Shown: piece after piece, positions 48,459 to 59,000 of the stretch
Numbering within the stretch: the first letter of the stretch is position 1
Layout: each line of letters begins with the position of its first letter
Source: Nitrospira sp.
GTDB lineage: Bacteria > Nitrospirota > Nitrospiria > Nitrospirales > Nitrospiraceae
Assembly (NCBI GenBank): GCA_013140455.1
Contig: JABFSU010000039.1
Span: forward strand, 1 to 64,000
Length of the DNA: 64,000 bases
Reading direction: 5' to 3'
The notes under the pieces: generated by a model
The model's input: only the letters and a program-made list of their open reading frames with translations
The model's database searches: none
Told to the model about the DNA's origin: nothing
Made by a program: the position numbers and the translations under genes

Positions 48459-48830
48459 TTAGTGACTGAGTTCTGATTGGGCCGCGTCCAGCAGTGTCTG
48501 CATATCGAACGGTTTCTGAAGGGTTCGTCGGGCTCCAAGCATTTTGGCCACATCAAGGAAATTCAAGATGCCGATCATGTCACTGCCACCGGTAATGGCG
48601 ATCACGCGCGAGGCCGGGAACTCGCGGCGCAGTGTCATGATGCTTTCGAGCCCGTCTTGATCGGGCATCAGAATGTCCATGATCACGAGATCCACGGGCT
48701 TAGTCCGATACCGCTCCAGGCCCTGCTTCCCGTTGCTAGCTTCCTGTACGTCGTATCCCGCCTGTTCCAGGGTCTCTCGGATCAGTTGGCGGATTTGATC
48801 TTCGTCGTCAACGACTAGGACTGATGGCAT
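48459..48830 (-). CDS. Response regulator (single REC domain)
   Basis: MPSVLVVDDEDQIRQLIRETLEQAGYDVQEASNGKQGLERYRTKPVDLVIMDILMPDQDG. Confidence 0.92.
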   Translation of the reverse strand: MPSVLVVDDEDQIRQLIRETLEQAGYDVQEASNGKQGLERYRTKPVDLVIMDILMPDQDGLESIMTLRREFPASRVIAITGGSDMIGILNFLDVAKMLGARRTLQKPFDMQTLLDAAQSELSH

Positions 48831-51800
48831 CGTGTTCCTCAACAAGTTCGCGGGCGAGTTCACGGTATCGCTGATGGGCGGACGGAGTCTCAGAGGCCGC
48901 TTGGTCCAGCACCTGCCTGATGGTGCGAGCCACATCCTGCAGCAGCAACGGTTTTAAGACATATTTGGTCAAGCCTTGGACTTGCTTGGCTTCTGCGGAC
49001 AGCGTGTGTTCCGATCCTGAACAGAGAATAATGGGAAGATCGGGACGTAATAGGCGACAGTCTTTCGCTAGCGCAATGCCGCTCATGTTCGGCATCGTAA
49101 CGTCGGTGATCAGAAGGTCAAACCGCTGAGGGGCCATGCGAAACGCCTGTAAGGCTTCCGATGCACTCATACGCACCACGGCATAATATCCCAGCGACTC
49201 TAGCATCTCCCCTCCAAAACGGGCAAGGGATTCCTCATCGTCGACAAAGAGAACGCACTCATGCCCTTGCGGAAGCGGCTCTTCGGCGTTGGGAGAGACG
49301 GACGTGGTGTTCTGGGTGGGGATAATCGGCAGGTAGACCTCGACGGTCGTACCGGTTCCCGAGGCGCTGTCCACAAAAATGGTTCCACCATGGGCGGTGA
49401 TGATGCCATGCACGACCGCGAGGCCCATGCCGCGCCCTGTACCAAGATCTTTCGTGGTAAAGAAGGGATCGAAGATGCGTTCCTGAATGTCAGGCGGCAT
49501 CCCTTCCCCCGTGTCCTGGACCATCAGCCGCGCATAGGCACCGGGCTCCAATCGCGCCTGGGGGCCGACTCGCAGTTGTGCAACCTGAATTTCCTCCAGC
49601 GCGACGGTGAGGGTTCCGCCCGTTTTCTGCATGGCGTGTAACGCGTTTTCCACAAGATTGAGCAGCATCTGATGCATCTGGGAGGAATCGGCGGACACCG
49701 GCGGCGTCGGCACATGGATGCGCTCGTTGAGGTGGACCCAGGAGGGGACCAGCGGCCGGAGCAGTTTCAGTGATTCCTTGATGAGAATGTGCAACGAGAG
49801 CGGGCGTTTGAGATGGCGCCCTTGCTGGCTGAACGTGAGGAGTTGATGGACTAGGTCGCGAGACTTCCGTCCGGCGGCAATGATCTGATCGAGGTGTCGC
49901 CGGACCTTGTGATCCTTGGAGATAGCTTTGAGGGCCAGTTCACTGAATCCCAGGACGGCAGTCAGGCTATTATTGAACTCATGCGCGATTCCACCGGCCA
50001 AGGTTCCGATCGCCTGCATCTTTTGGAGGTGTTGCGTTTGAGTGAGGAGGTGTTCTCGCTCTTGCTCCGCCTGCTTGCGGGCCGAGATCTCTTCGTGTGT
50101 GACGACCAATCCGTCCCAGGGTCCGTGAAGCGGCATGACGGTCATGGCAAACCACCGAGCCTCAGTGGGAGTTTGGCAAGGGTATTCGAGAGAAAACCGG
50201 TTACGGGTCCCTGTTCGGACGGCCTCGATTCCTTCCAGTGCGCTCTGCGCAGTGGTATCCCCTCCTTGTGCCGCGTTCTGGAGGCTGACAAGGTAGTTGT
50301 GCCCCGGCGAGATCGGTGCGGCCTCGCCGGCTATGGTCTGTCCGAATTGCCGCCACGCGGTGTTGACGGCCGTGATCTGGCCGGTTTGGTCGAGCACGGC
50401 GACTTCAGCCGTCAGTGAATCGAGCACGGCCTGATTCAAGGCGTCCTTTTCACCCAGCAGTTCGTCCAGGGCTTTGCGAGCGGATATGTCCACGATGGTG
50501 GCGAGAACATGAACTCCGGTCGACGTGCGAAGCGGGGCGAGTCCGATTTCAACAGAGATCTCCGTCCCATTTTTTCTTCGCGCGAGAAACTCACGACCGG
50601 CGCCCATCGGGCGAGAGACCGGTGAGGAGAAGAAGCTTCGGCGCTGATCGGTGTGGCTGGACTTGAATTCATCCGGCACCAGGATGTCGACCGAGTGGCC
50701 GATGAGTTCGCCGTGACCGTAGCCGAATATCTTTTCGAGAGTCGCATTTGCCAGCGTGATCGTTCCGTCCTCCGACGTCAGGAGAATACCGTTCGGGGCG
50801 GATTCCACCACAAGTTGGAACTGAAGATCTCGTTCCTTCGCGATCTCCTCAATCAGCCTGTAGTCGGTCAGGTCCTGCACCGTTCCCGACATGCGAATCG
50901 GCTGATGGGTCTCGTTGCGTGTGACCATTCCCCGGCATCGAACGAAGCGGATGTCTTTGCTCGGCCGGATGATGCGGCAGTCCACATCGTATGGAGCATC
51001 AAACTGAAGTGCGTTCTCGACGGCCGCGAGCACGCGGTCACGATCGTCCGGATGGAGGGCAGACTTGAAGGTCTCATACGTGGGCGTCAGGGAGCCCGGC
51101 TCATAGCCGAAGATCCGGCATTGTTCATCGGACCAGAGTTCTGTCTGATCGAGAATGTTCCACTCCCAGCTGCCGAGATGGGCAATCGCCTGAGCGGACT
51201 GTAGATGGGCTTTATGGTCTTCGAGGGTCGTGTCGACTGGAATGTGAGGGGACGTATGTGAGAGCCGTAGGAGAACGGAGGCTTTTCCTTTCCAGAGTAC
51301 GGGTGAGGCGGAGACCATGACGGGGACGACTTTGTGAAGCGTGTGCGAATCCAAGCAGACGAATCGCTCTTCGTAACAGGTGCGTGGATCCCCTGCGCTG
51401 CGCAAGTGCTGTAGGCGTTGCCGCGCGGCCTCTTGCCGGTCAGGAGGCAGTATCGCCGCCAGGGGATTCCCAATGAGTTGTTCCGGCGAAGTGGCTCCGA
51501 GGAGTCGAATTCCGGCAGCATTGATGTAGACAATGCGGTTATCTTCACCGATTACCAGAATGGCCTCGGTCATGAGCTCAGCCAACAGATGTGAGGGATC
51601 GTGCGTGTATTTGAGGGCTTCTTCAGCCTGCTGTCGTTGGGTGACATCGTTCATCACCCAGATAAACTGGATTACGGTTCCCGCCCGATTCTTGACGGGG
51701 GAGAGCGTGACTTCGTTCCAGAATGGAGTGCCGTTCTTCCGATAGTGGCGGACGGTGACGCGACAGGCCCGGCTGTCCTGAAGCGCCAGCCCGATTTTCT

Positions 51801-52086
51801 CAATCGCGGTTCGGTCGGTGTGGGCTCCGTTCAGAAAATGAGTCGATTGTCCCAAGACCTCGCTCTCTGCGTAGCCGGTCAGGAGCCGGAATGCCGGATT
51901 GGCCTCGATGATCGGATGGCGGGGGACGGAGGCATCGGTGACAAGCACGCCGGAGTTTGTGGCGGCAATCACCCTCGATTGAAGAAAGGTGTGACGTCGT
52001 TCGCGAACGAAGGCCCAGAGGGCGGCTCCAGAGAGAAGGGTGCTGCCAAACAAGAGGCTCCCAGTTACATCCATGCCGGGCTCCAA
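48808..52086 (-). CDS. PAS-rich hybrid histidine kinase with C-terminal REC
   Basis: Multiple PAS segments, GGIAHEFNNSLTAVLGFSELA, HATPase, CVLFVDDEESLARFGGEML. Confidence 0.94.
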   Translation of the reverse strand: MEPGMDVTGSLLFGSTLLSGAALWAFVRERRHTFLQSRVIAATNSGVLVTDASVPRHPIIEANPAFRLLTGYAESEVLGQSTHFLNGAHTDRTAIEKIGLALQDSRACRVTVRHYRKNGTPFWNEVTLSPVKNRAGTVIQFIWVMNDVTQRQQAEEALKYTHDPSHLLAELMTEAILVIGEDNRIVYINAAGIRLLGATSPEQLIGNPLAAILPPDRQEAARQRLQHLRSAGDPRTCYEERFVCLDSHTLHKVVPVMVSASPVLWKGKASVLLRLSHTSPHIPVDTTLEDHKAHLQSAQAIAHLGSWEWNILDQTELWSDEQCRIFGYEPGSLTPTYETFKSALHPDDRDRVLAAVENALQFDAPYDVDCRIIRPSKDIRFVRCRGMVTRNETHQPIRMSGTVQDLTDYRLIEEIAKERDLQFQLVVESAPNGILLTSEDGTITLANATLEKIFGYGHGELIGHSVDILVPDEFKSSHTDQRRSFFSSPVSRPMGAGREFLARRKNGTEISVEIGLAPLRTSTGVHVLATIVDISARKALDELLGEKDALNQAVLDSLTAEVAVLDQTGQITAVNTAWRQFGQTIAGEAAPISPGHNYLVSLQNAAQGGDTTAQSALEGIEAVRTGTRNRFSLEYPCQTPTEARWFAMTVMPLHGPWDGLVVTHEEISARKQAEQEREHLLTQTQHLQKMQAIGTLAGGIAHEFNNSLTAVLGFSELALKAISKDHKVRRHLDQIIAAGRKSRDLVHQLLTFSQQGRHLKRPLSLHILIKESLKLLRPLVPSWVHLNERIHVPTPPVSADSSQMHQMLLNLVENALHAMQKTGGTLTVALEEIQVAQLRVGPQARLEPGAYARLMVQDTGEGMPPDIQERIFDPFFTTKDLGTGRGMGLAVVHGIITAHGGTIFVDSASGTGTTVEVYLPIIPTQNTTSVSPNAEEPLPQGHECVLFVDDEESLARFGGEMLESLGYYAVVRMSASEALQAFRMAPQRFDLLITDVTMPNMSGIALAKDCRLLRPDLPIILCSGSEHTLSAEAKQVQGLTKYVLKPLLLQDVARTIRQVLDQAASETPSAHQRYRELARELVEEHDAISPSR

Positions 52087-52363
52087 TGCGGGGCCGCTTT
52101 CGGCATGCGGGGCTTCTTGTGAACGCGCTTGCGGTCCGGTCGAAGCCCGACGCTCTGGCCTGAGGTTTTCGCAAGGAAGACGAGAGCCAATTGATACAGA
52201 GAAGGGCCAAACAGCATCACGGGAGAATAGCAGCGAGGGATAGGTGCGAAACAGGCCATAGATTACGGATAAGTATAAAGAAAGTCATGCGAATAGCCTA
52301 GAGGTAGACGCGTCGTCTCAAAATAAAAATAGGACCTATTGCAGTAGAGCCATCCGACTCCAG

Positions 52364-53020
52364 CTATTGTTTCCGTTTTGCGAAAAACGCAGCAGCTTGG
52401 GCTCGCCGCGTGACCCGTAGCTTCTGAAATACATTCGCTAAGTAGTTTTTGACCGTTTTATCGCTGAGGCTCAGGGCGGTGGCGATTTCCTTGTTGGTTT
52501 GACCTTCTGTCACGAGGGCCAGCACCCGCTCCTCTTGGGGAGACAACGGCTCGGTTCTCGGCGGGGCTGAGCCCTTGCCGATGCCTCGCAGCCATTTGAG
52601 CGCTCGTTCCGTGACGCTGGGGTCGAGAATGGAGTGACCGTCTGCCACGGCATGCACTGCGCGGAGCAGCGCGGCCGAATCGATCTCTTTCAGCACATAC
52701 CCGTGGGCGCCTGCCAGCACCGCCGCGAGGACCGAATCATCATCGGCGTATGAGGTCAGGAAAATGACGCGAATGTGCGGGTGGGCCGCGAGAATTTCCC
52801 GGCAGGCATCCACACCGGATCCGTCCGGGAGCCGCACGTCCATGAGAATGACGTTCGGCTTCAGCCGTGCCGCATCCCGAACCGCATCGGCGACGGTCGA
52901 AGATTCCCCGACGACCGTGACATGCTCGTGTTGGGTGAGGACGGTGCGGAGCCCGACCCGGACGACCTCATGATCATCGACGAGCAGCAGTCGAACCGTG
53001 TTGGCTTTCACTTTCGGCAT
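52364..53020 (-). CDS. NarL/FixJ-family response regulator
   Basis: REC (VRLLLVDDHEVVRVGLRTVL) and LuxR HTH (LSPQEERVLALVTEGQTNKEIATALSLSDKTVKNYLANVFQKL). Confidence 0.95.
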   Translation of the reverse strand: MPKVKANTVRLLLVDDHEVVRVGLRTVLTQHEHVTVVGESSTVADAVRDAARLKPNVILMDVRLPDGSGVDACREILAAHPHIRVIFLTSYADDDSVLAAVLAGAHGYVLKEIDSAALLRAVHAVADGHSILDPSVTERALKWLRGIGKGSAPPRTEPLSPQEERVLALVTEGQTNKEIATALSLSDKTVKNYLANVFQKLRVTRRAQAAAFFAKRKQ

Positions 53021-56000
53021 GGCCGGTCTCCTTCGGTAAATCGATGGTGATGCGGGTTCCCTGTTGTGGAACGGATCTGATCGCGAACCGTCCGCCGACT
53101 TTCCGGGCTCGGGCCTCCATGTTCGTCAGGCCGTGTCCCGCTCCGTGCATACTGGCGGGATTGAACCCCCTCCCGTTGTCGGCGATCGTCAGGCGGATGG
53201 AACGGGACAGCGATTTCAAGGAGACGGTCGTTTTCGTGGCCCCGGCGTGGCGGAGACTATTGCTGAGGGCCTCACGTACGACATTCAGTAAATGAAGGGC
53301 CTGTTCGGTGGAAAACGTGTTGGCCAGACTCTCATCAATCGTGAGGGTGCAGGGAATCGGATGGTCTGCGGTGAGTGTCAGGACCATGGTCCGCAGTGCC
53401 ATCGGGAAGGTGCTCCCCTGGAGGATCTGAGATTCCAGCCCGGCGATAAAGTTCCGCACCTCGCTCATGACGTGATTCAAGTGTCCGATCGCCCGGTCCA
53501 TCGATGCGGCGGCTTTTTTATAATGCCGTTGGGTCATGAAGGGCTTGCAGGCTTCAAGCCCGAGCCCGACCGCATAGAGGGATTGAAGAATGCCGTCGTG
53601 AAGATCCTGGCTGATACGTTCCCGCTCATCGAGTGCGGTACGAAGGTCGCGTTCTCGTTGCCGAAGCGCTTCTTCTATCCGCTTCCGTTCGGTAATGTCG
53701 GTGGAGGCGCCGAGCACCATGGTCGCCTGTCCTGATTCATCCAGGATGGGGCGTTTGACGGTTTGGAGCCAGCGCGTGCGTCCCGTCGAATCCGTAATCA
53801 TTTCTTCGGCAATAAACTGTTCGCGGAGAGAATTCAACACTTCGAGATCTTTCTTTCTGAAGAATTCGAGTTCCCGCGTATTGGAATTGAAATCTGCATC
53901 AGTTTTCCCGATGAGCCGCTCAACCGAGGTGCCGTAAGCCTCGGCGACGGCCTTGTTGACGAGAGTGAAATGTCCCTCGCGGTCTTTGGCGAAGATAAAA
54001 TTCGGATCGGTGTCGATGATTTGCCTGATGAACGCATGGGATCGCCGCAGATCTTCTTCAGACTGTTTGATCTGCGAGATGTCGTGGGCGACTCCGATGA
54101 TGCCGATCATGTGGCCTGCGGCATCGCGGTAAGGGGCTTTCGTTGTGAGGTAGGTGATGCGCCGGCCTCCCGCCATCGTACTTTCCTCGACGGTCTGCGC
54201 GGATCCGGTCGACAAGATTTGCCGATCGGCCTCTTTGCAACAGGCCGCGAGATCGGCGGGCCAAATGGCATCGTCGTCTTTCCCGATGATCTCTTGAGGA
54301 GGCAGCCCCACAACCCGGGCTCCGGCGGGGTTCATGTGGAGATATCGTCCTTCCAGATCTTTGACAAAGACGATATCCATTGTGGCTTCCATGATAGCTG
54401 AAAGCAGGGCATGGTTCTGCCGAAGCGCGTCTTCTGCCTGTTGTTTTTCGCTGATATGGCGACTGCGTTCTATCTCGACAGCGATTCGTTGGCCGATGAT
54501 CCGCAAGAGTTCGTGCTCTTCTTCGGCGAGCTCGTGCAGGTTGTTGTCGAGGAGGCAGGTGACGGCTACGACGGCTCCATGACTGTCTAAAGCCGGGAAA
54601 CCGCAGTACATGTAGGCTTCGTGGTCTTTGAGAAAAGTAGCCTGGGGAAAGCGCTCCATGACGCGGTCGAAAATCCGCATATCTTTGGCCTGCGCGACGG
54701 TGGCGCAAGGGGTAATGGCCAAGGGACAATGTTCCTTGCTCCTTAAAATCTGGCCGTCGATATAGACCGATTTGAAATGCAGTTCCTCGCCGACGATTTC
54801 CGATAAACAGACGACCTGTACGTTGAATAGTTCGCCGATGATGCGGACGACCTGATCGAAGACTACGGCCGGATCGCCCGACAGCGTCATGCTGAGCTCG
54901 GAGAGCTTCTTCAGTTGCCTGACGCGCGAGGCTTCCCGCTCGGCGAGCTGCTTACGTTCGGTGATGTCCTCGATGATGGCGATCATGTGATGATCGGTGT
55001 TCCCTCGAAGGGGGAGGCTCGTGGCATTGACCGTCACCCAGATGGGTTGTTTGTTTTTCCGAATATACCGCTTTTCCAGTCGATAGCTGGCCCGCTCGCC
55101 TTGATGGGCCTCAGCGGCTCCGGCCAGGTTGGAGGTACGATTGTCAGAATGGATGAAGAGTGCGGAGGTCTGTCCGAGAATCTCCTCCTCGCGGTATCCC
55201 ACCAAGTTGCAAAAGGCTTGGTTCACCTTCACATAGCAAAAATGTTCGTCGAGAAGCGTGATCCCTAGCGGCGCGCCTTCGACCAACAGCCGGAACCGTT
55301 CTTCGCTTTGGCGCAAGGCTTCTTCGGCCTGCTTTCGCTCCCCGATATCCCGTATGATGGCACAGTTGTATTCGCTCCCTTCGTACTGCAGATAGTTGAC
55401 GGTGACCTCCGTGTCCAGCACGCGACCGGTTCTCGACCAGTGCTTCGACTCAAACGTCAATGCGCCGGTCTGCTTCAATTCCTCCCAATGGGCCGCCCAA
55501 GCCTCTAGAGGAAAGTTGGGGTCGATGTCGTGTACGGTCATGTTCGTGAGTTCGTCGCTGGTATATTCAAGCATGCGGCAGGCCGCCTCATTCACGTGCA
55601 GAATTTTGGCATCTGGACCAATCCAGAAAAATGCCTCGACGGCATGATCAACAGAGAACTGTGTGAGTTTCAGTGCTTCTTGGATGCGGCGGAGGTCGGT
55701 CAGATCTTCGTTCAGGATGACGGCGCCGATCGTTGTCCCTGACTCATCCTTCACCGGGACAGTCGTATTGCGAATCGTTTTTCTTCTGCCATCGATATCC
55801 TCCAGATCCAAGGTCTCGTTGAGCGAGGCTTCTCCGGTGGTCAGTGCGTGGCTCAAGGCCCAGCGATGGGGTTCGTTGGCCGGTTCAAGAGTCTCCCACC
55901 AGCCGGACGGGTTCTCCTGGGATTGCAAACCGACTTGCTTGATGTTCGACCAGATCTGTTTGGCGGCTGGATTGGCGAGGAGAGTCTTGCCGGTTCGATC

Positions 56001-59000
56001 GGTAAACCAGACGCCGATCGGCAACGAATCGAGCACGGTACGGAGCTGGCGTTCACTCGTTGTCAGGGCCTCCTCAGCCTGTTTGCGCTGCGTGATATCG
56101 AGCATCGTTCCGACGATCTGTAGGGAGCCTTGTCCATCGTCGTTCAAACGGGCGCGGTTCTCGATCCAGCAGTAGCGACCATCTCGACGGCGGAGACGGT
56201 ACACAAAAGTCTGGGCTCCGTTGCTGAGCAGTTGAGGCATCCCTGTCGTCATCATGTCTCGGTCATCGTCCGGGTGAATCGCCTGATCTAGGCGATCCGG
56301 ATTGGTCAGGATATCGATGCTGGTGTGTCCGAGCAGCTCGTAGACGTTCGGTGTGATGAAGGTAAAGGGCCAGCCGTTTCCCACCTGCCGGGTATAGACC
56401 ACGGCCGGATTACTTTCCAGGATGTAGGTCAACCTCGTTTTCGACCGGCGAAGTTCCTCTTGGGCTCTTTTCCGCTCGGTAATGTCGCGCACAAATGCAC
56501 AGTGGAATTCCTGTCCTTCGTAGGAAAGATAGTTGACCTGTATTTCGACGGGGAGCAGACGGCCATCGCGGGTTTGATGGGACGTTTCGAACACCATGGT
56601 GCCCCGCTGTTGCGTCTCTGCCCAAAAGCCGGGCCACATGTCGGCCTGGAAATTAGGATTGAGATCATGGATGGTCATCGTGCAGAGGTCTTTTTTCGAG
56701 AATCCCAGCATCTCGCTGGCAGCCTCGTTCACATCCACAATCCTGGCTTGCGGATCAATCCAATAAATCGCCTCCACCGCGTGATCGATCGTGAATTGTG
56801 TGAGCCGCAATTTGCGCTCTGCCTGTCTGCGTTCGGTGATGTCGGAGAAGAAGCCTTGAATGGCCGGCTTGCCGTTCCAGGTGATCCGCACGGCTTCGAC
56901 TTGCACGTGGATGGGGGTGCCGTCCATTTTGAGGTACACCCGCTCCGCCCGATGCACGGTGGCTTCGCCGGCTAAGACGCGGCGGAGGTTCTTGGTGACG
57001 TCCTCATGGTAGTTGGGATGAATGAACTCGAAGGGGGAGCGCGCAAGAATATCGTTCGGCCCCGTGGCGCCGAGCAGGGTCATGGCCATGGAGTTGACGT
57101 AGACGGTTCGCCCTTCACTGAACACAAAGACGCCGGAGGGGGAGAGTTCGACCAAGGTCCGGTAACGTTCTTCGCTTTCCCGCAGCGCCTCTTCTGCCCG
57201 CTTGCGCTCGGAGATGTCACGGATGAAGGCAGTGAACATCCGCTGTCCGTCGACTTGCGATGCGGCGATGGCGAATTCGACGGGAAACTCTTGCCCGCTT
57301 TGATGGAGGGCAAAGAATTCAAAGCGGCGTGTTATGGCTGTTCCGTCGTCGCTCTGCAGCATGCGGTTCATGCCGTGAGTATGGGCTTGGCGGTATCGAG
57401 CCGGGATTATCGTTTCGTCCAAAGGACGTCCCAGTACTTCGGTCGGAGCATAACCGAACAGGACCTCCGCTTGGGGGTTCCAGCCGATAATCTGGCCGCT
57501 CTCGTTGATGGACACGACGGCGTCCAATGCCGTTTCAAGAATCGAACGGGTCCGCGCTTCGCTTTCTCTGAGAGCCAGCTCGACCCATTTGCGTTTGGTG
57601 ATGTCGGTATGTGATCCGAGCAGGCGTACTCGGCGACCATCGGTCTCCGTCACAAACGCGGCGCGCGCTTCGATCCAGCGGTAGCTCCCATCCTTATGCC
57701 GCAGCCGGAATTCTTGTTGGTAGTCACCCTCGGGACTGGCGAGATAAGCCTGCACGTAGGCAATGACCCGGTCATGGTCTTCAGGATGCAGGAGCGATTC
57801 CCACGATTCGAACGTATCTGTCAGTTCCGTTTCTTCGTATCCGAGTTGATATTTCCATTCTCTGGAAAACGAAGCCTCGTTCGTATCCGTATTCCAGTCC
57901 CACAGGCCGGTATGGGATGCGCGGAGCGCCTGCTGGAGCTTTTCCTGCGAGGTTCGCAGTGCCCCCTCCGCCTGCTTGCGCTCAGTCACGTCGCGAGTAA
58001 CCGCCAGGTGCTCTACACGGTGCTCGATGGGATTACTTAATGGCACGGCATGCGTTTCCAGCCAACGCCGCCTGCCCTTCAGCCCGACGACCTGAAACTC
58101 AAGGGTTTGCGGATTCCCCCGGATTACGGCGTCGTGCATGCGGCGGAATTGTTCTAGGGATTCCGGTGCGATGAGCCCGTACACAGACCGGCCGGCCACT
58201 TGCTCAAGGGCATCGCTTTCGATGAAACCGAGCCCGGCCTTGTTCATATGCAGAAGTGTTCCGTCCGCTGCCACGCGCTTGACGCATTCGGGCTCCGCAT
58301 CGAGGATTGAGCGGAGGAGCGTGTCCTGTTCCTCCAGCTGTAATAGGGTCTGCCTGTGCTCGGAAATATCGGTTTCCGATCCGGCCATGCGGACCGGGGT
58401 GCCATCCTTCGCCCAGAGGGCGACGCCACGATCCAAGATCCACATATAGGATCCGTCTTTGCGCTGAACCCGGTACTCTTCGCAAAAGGCGGAGATCTGT
58501 TTGGCCAGATAGTGGTCGATGCTCTGGAGCACGCGGTCCAGATCGTCGGGATGGATGCGGCTGCGCCACTCGTCGATGTGGTTTCTGACTTCATGGTCAG
58601 CGAAGCCGCGCATGGCTTTCCATCGTGCGGAAAAGAAGATCTCCCCGGTGTGGATATTCCAATCCCAGATGCCGTCGTTGCTCCCGTGTATCGCCAGGTG
58701 CCATCGTTCTTCGCTGGCCCTGAGAGCTTCTTCTGCTTGCTTGCGCTCGGTGATGTCGAGAGCGGTGCCTGCCATTCTGATCGGATGTGCGGTGGCATCA
58801 CGCTGGACGTCTGCGCGCATGTGAATGACGCGAATATCCCCGTTCGGCCGGACGATGCGGCATTCCAGATCCAGCGGGCATTTCCCGAGCAAGGCGTCAT
58901 TGACGGCCGCCAGCACGCGATCGTGATCGTCAGGAAGAAGCGCGGCTAGAAACGTGTCATACGTGACGGCGATGGCCTCCGGCTCATGTCCGAAGATGCG

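Noticed and set aside
56325-56975. 216-aa + strand ORF and similar ORFs within 53-59 kb
   Set aside because: Shadow ORFs opposite the repeated PAS modules of the giant kinase.
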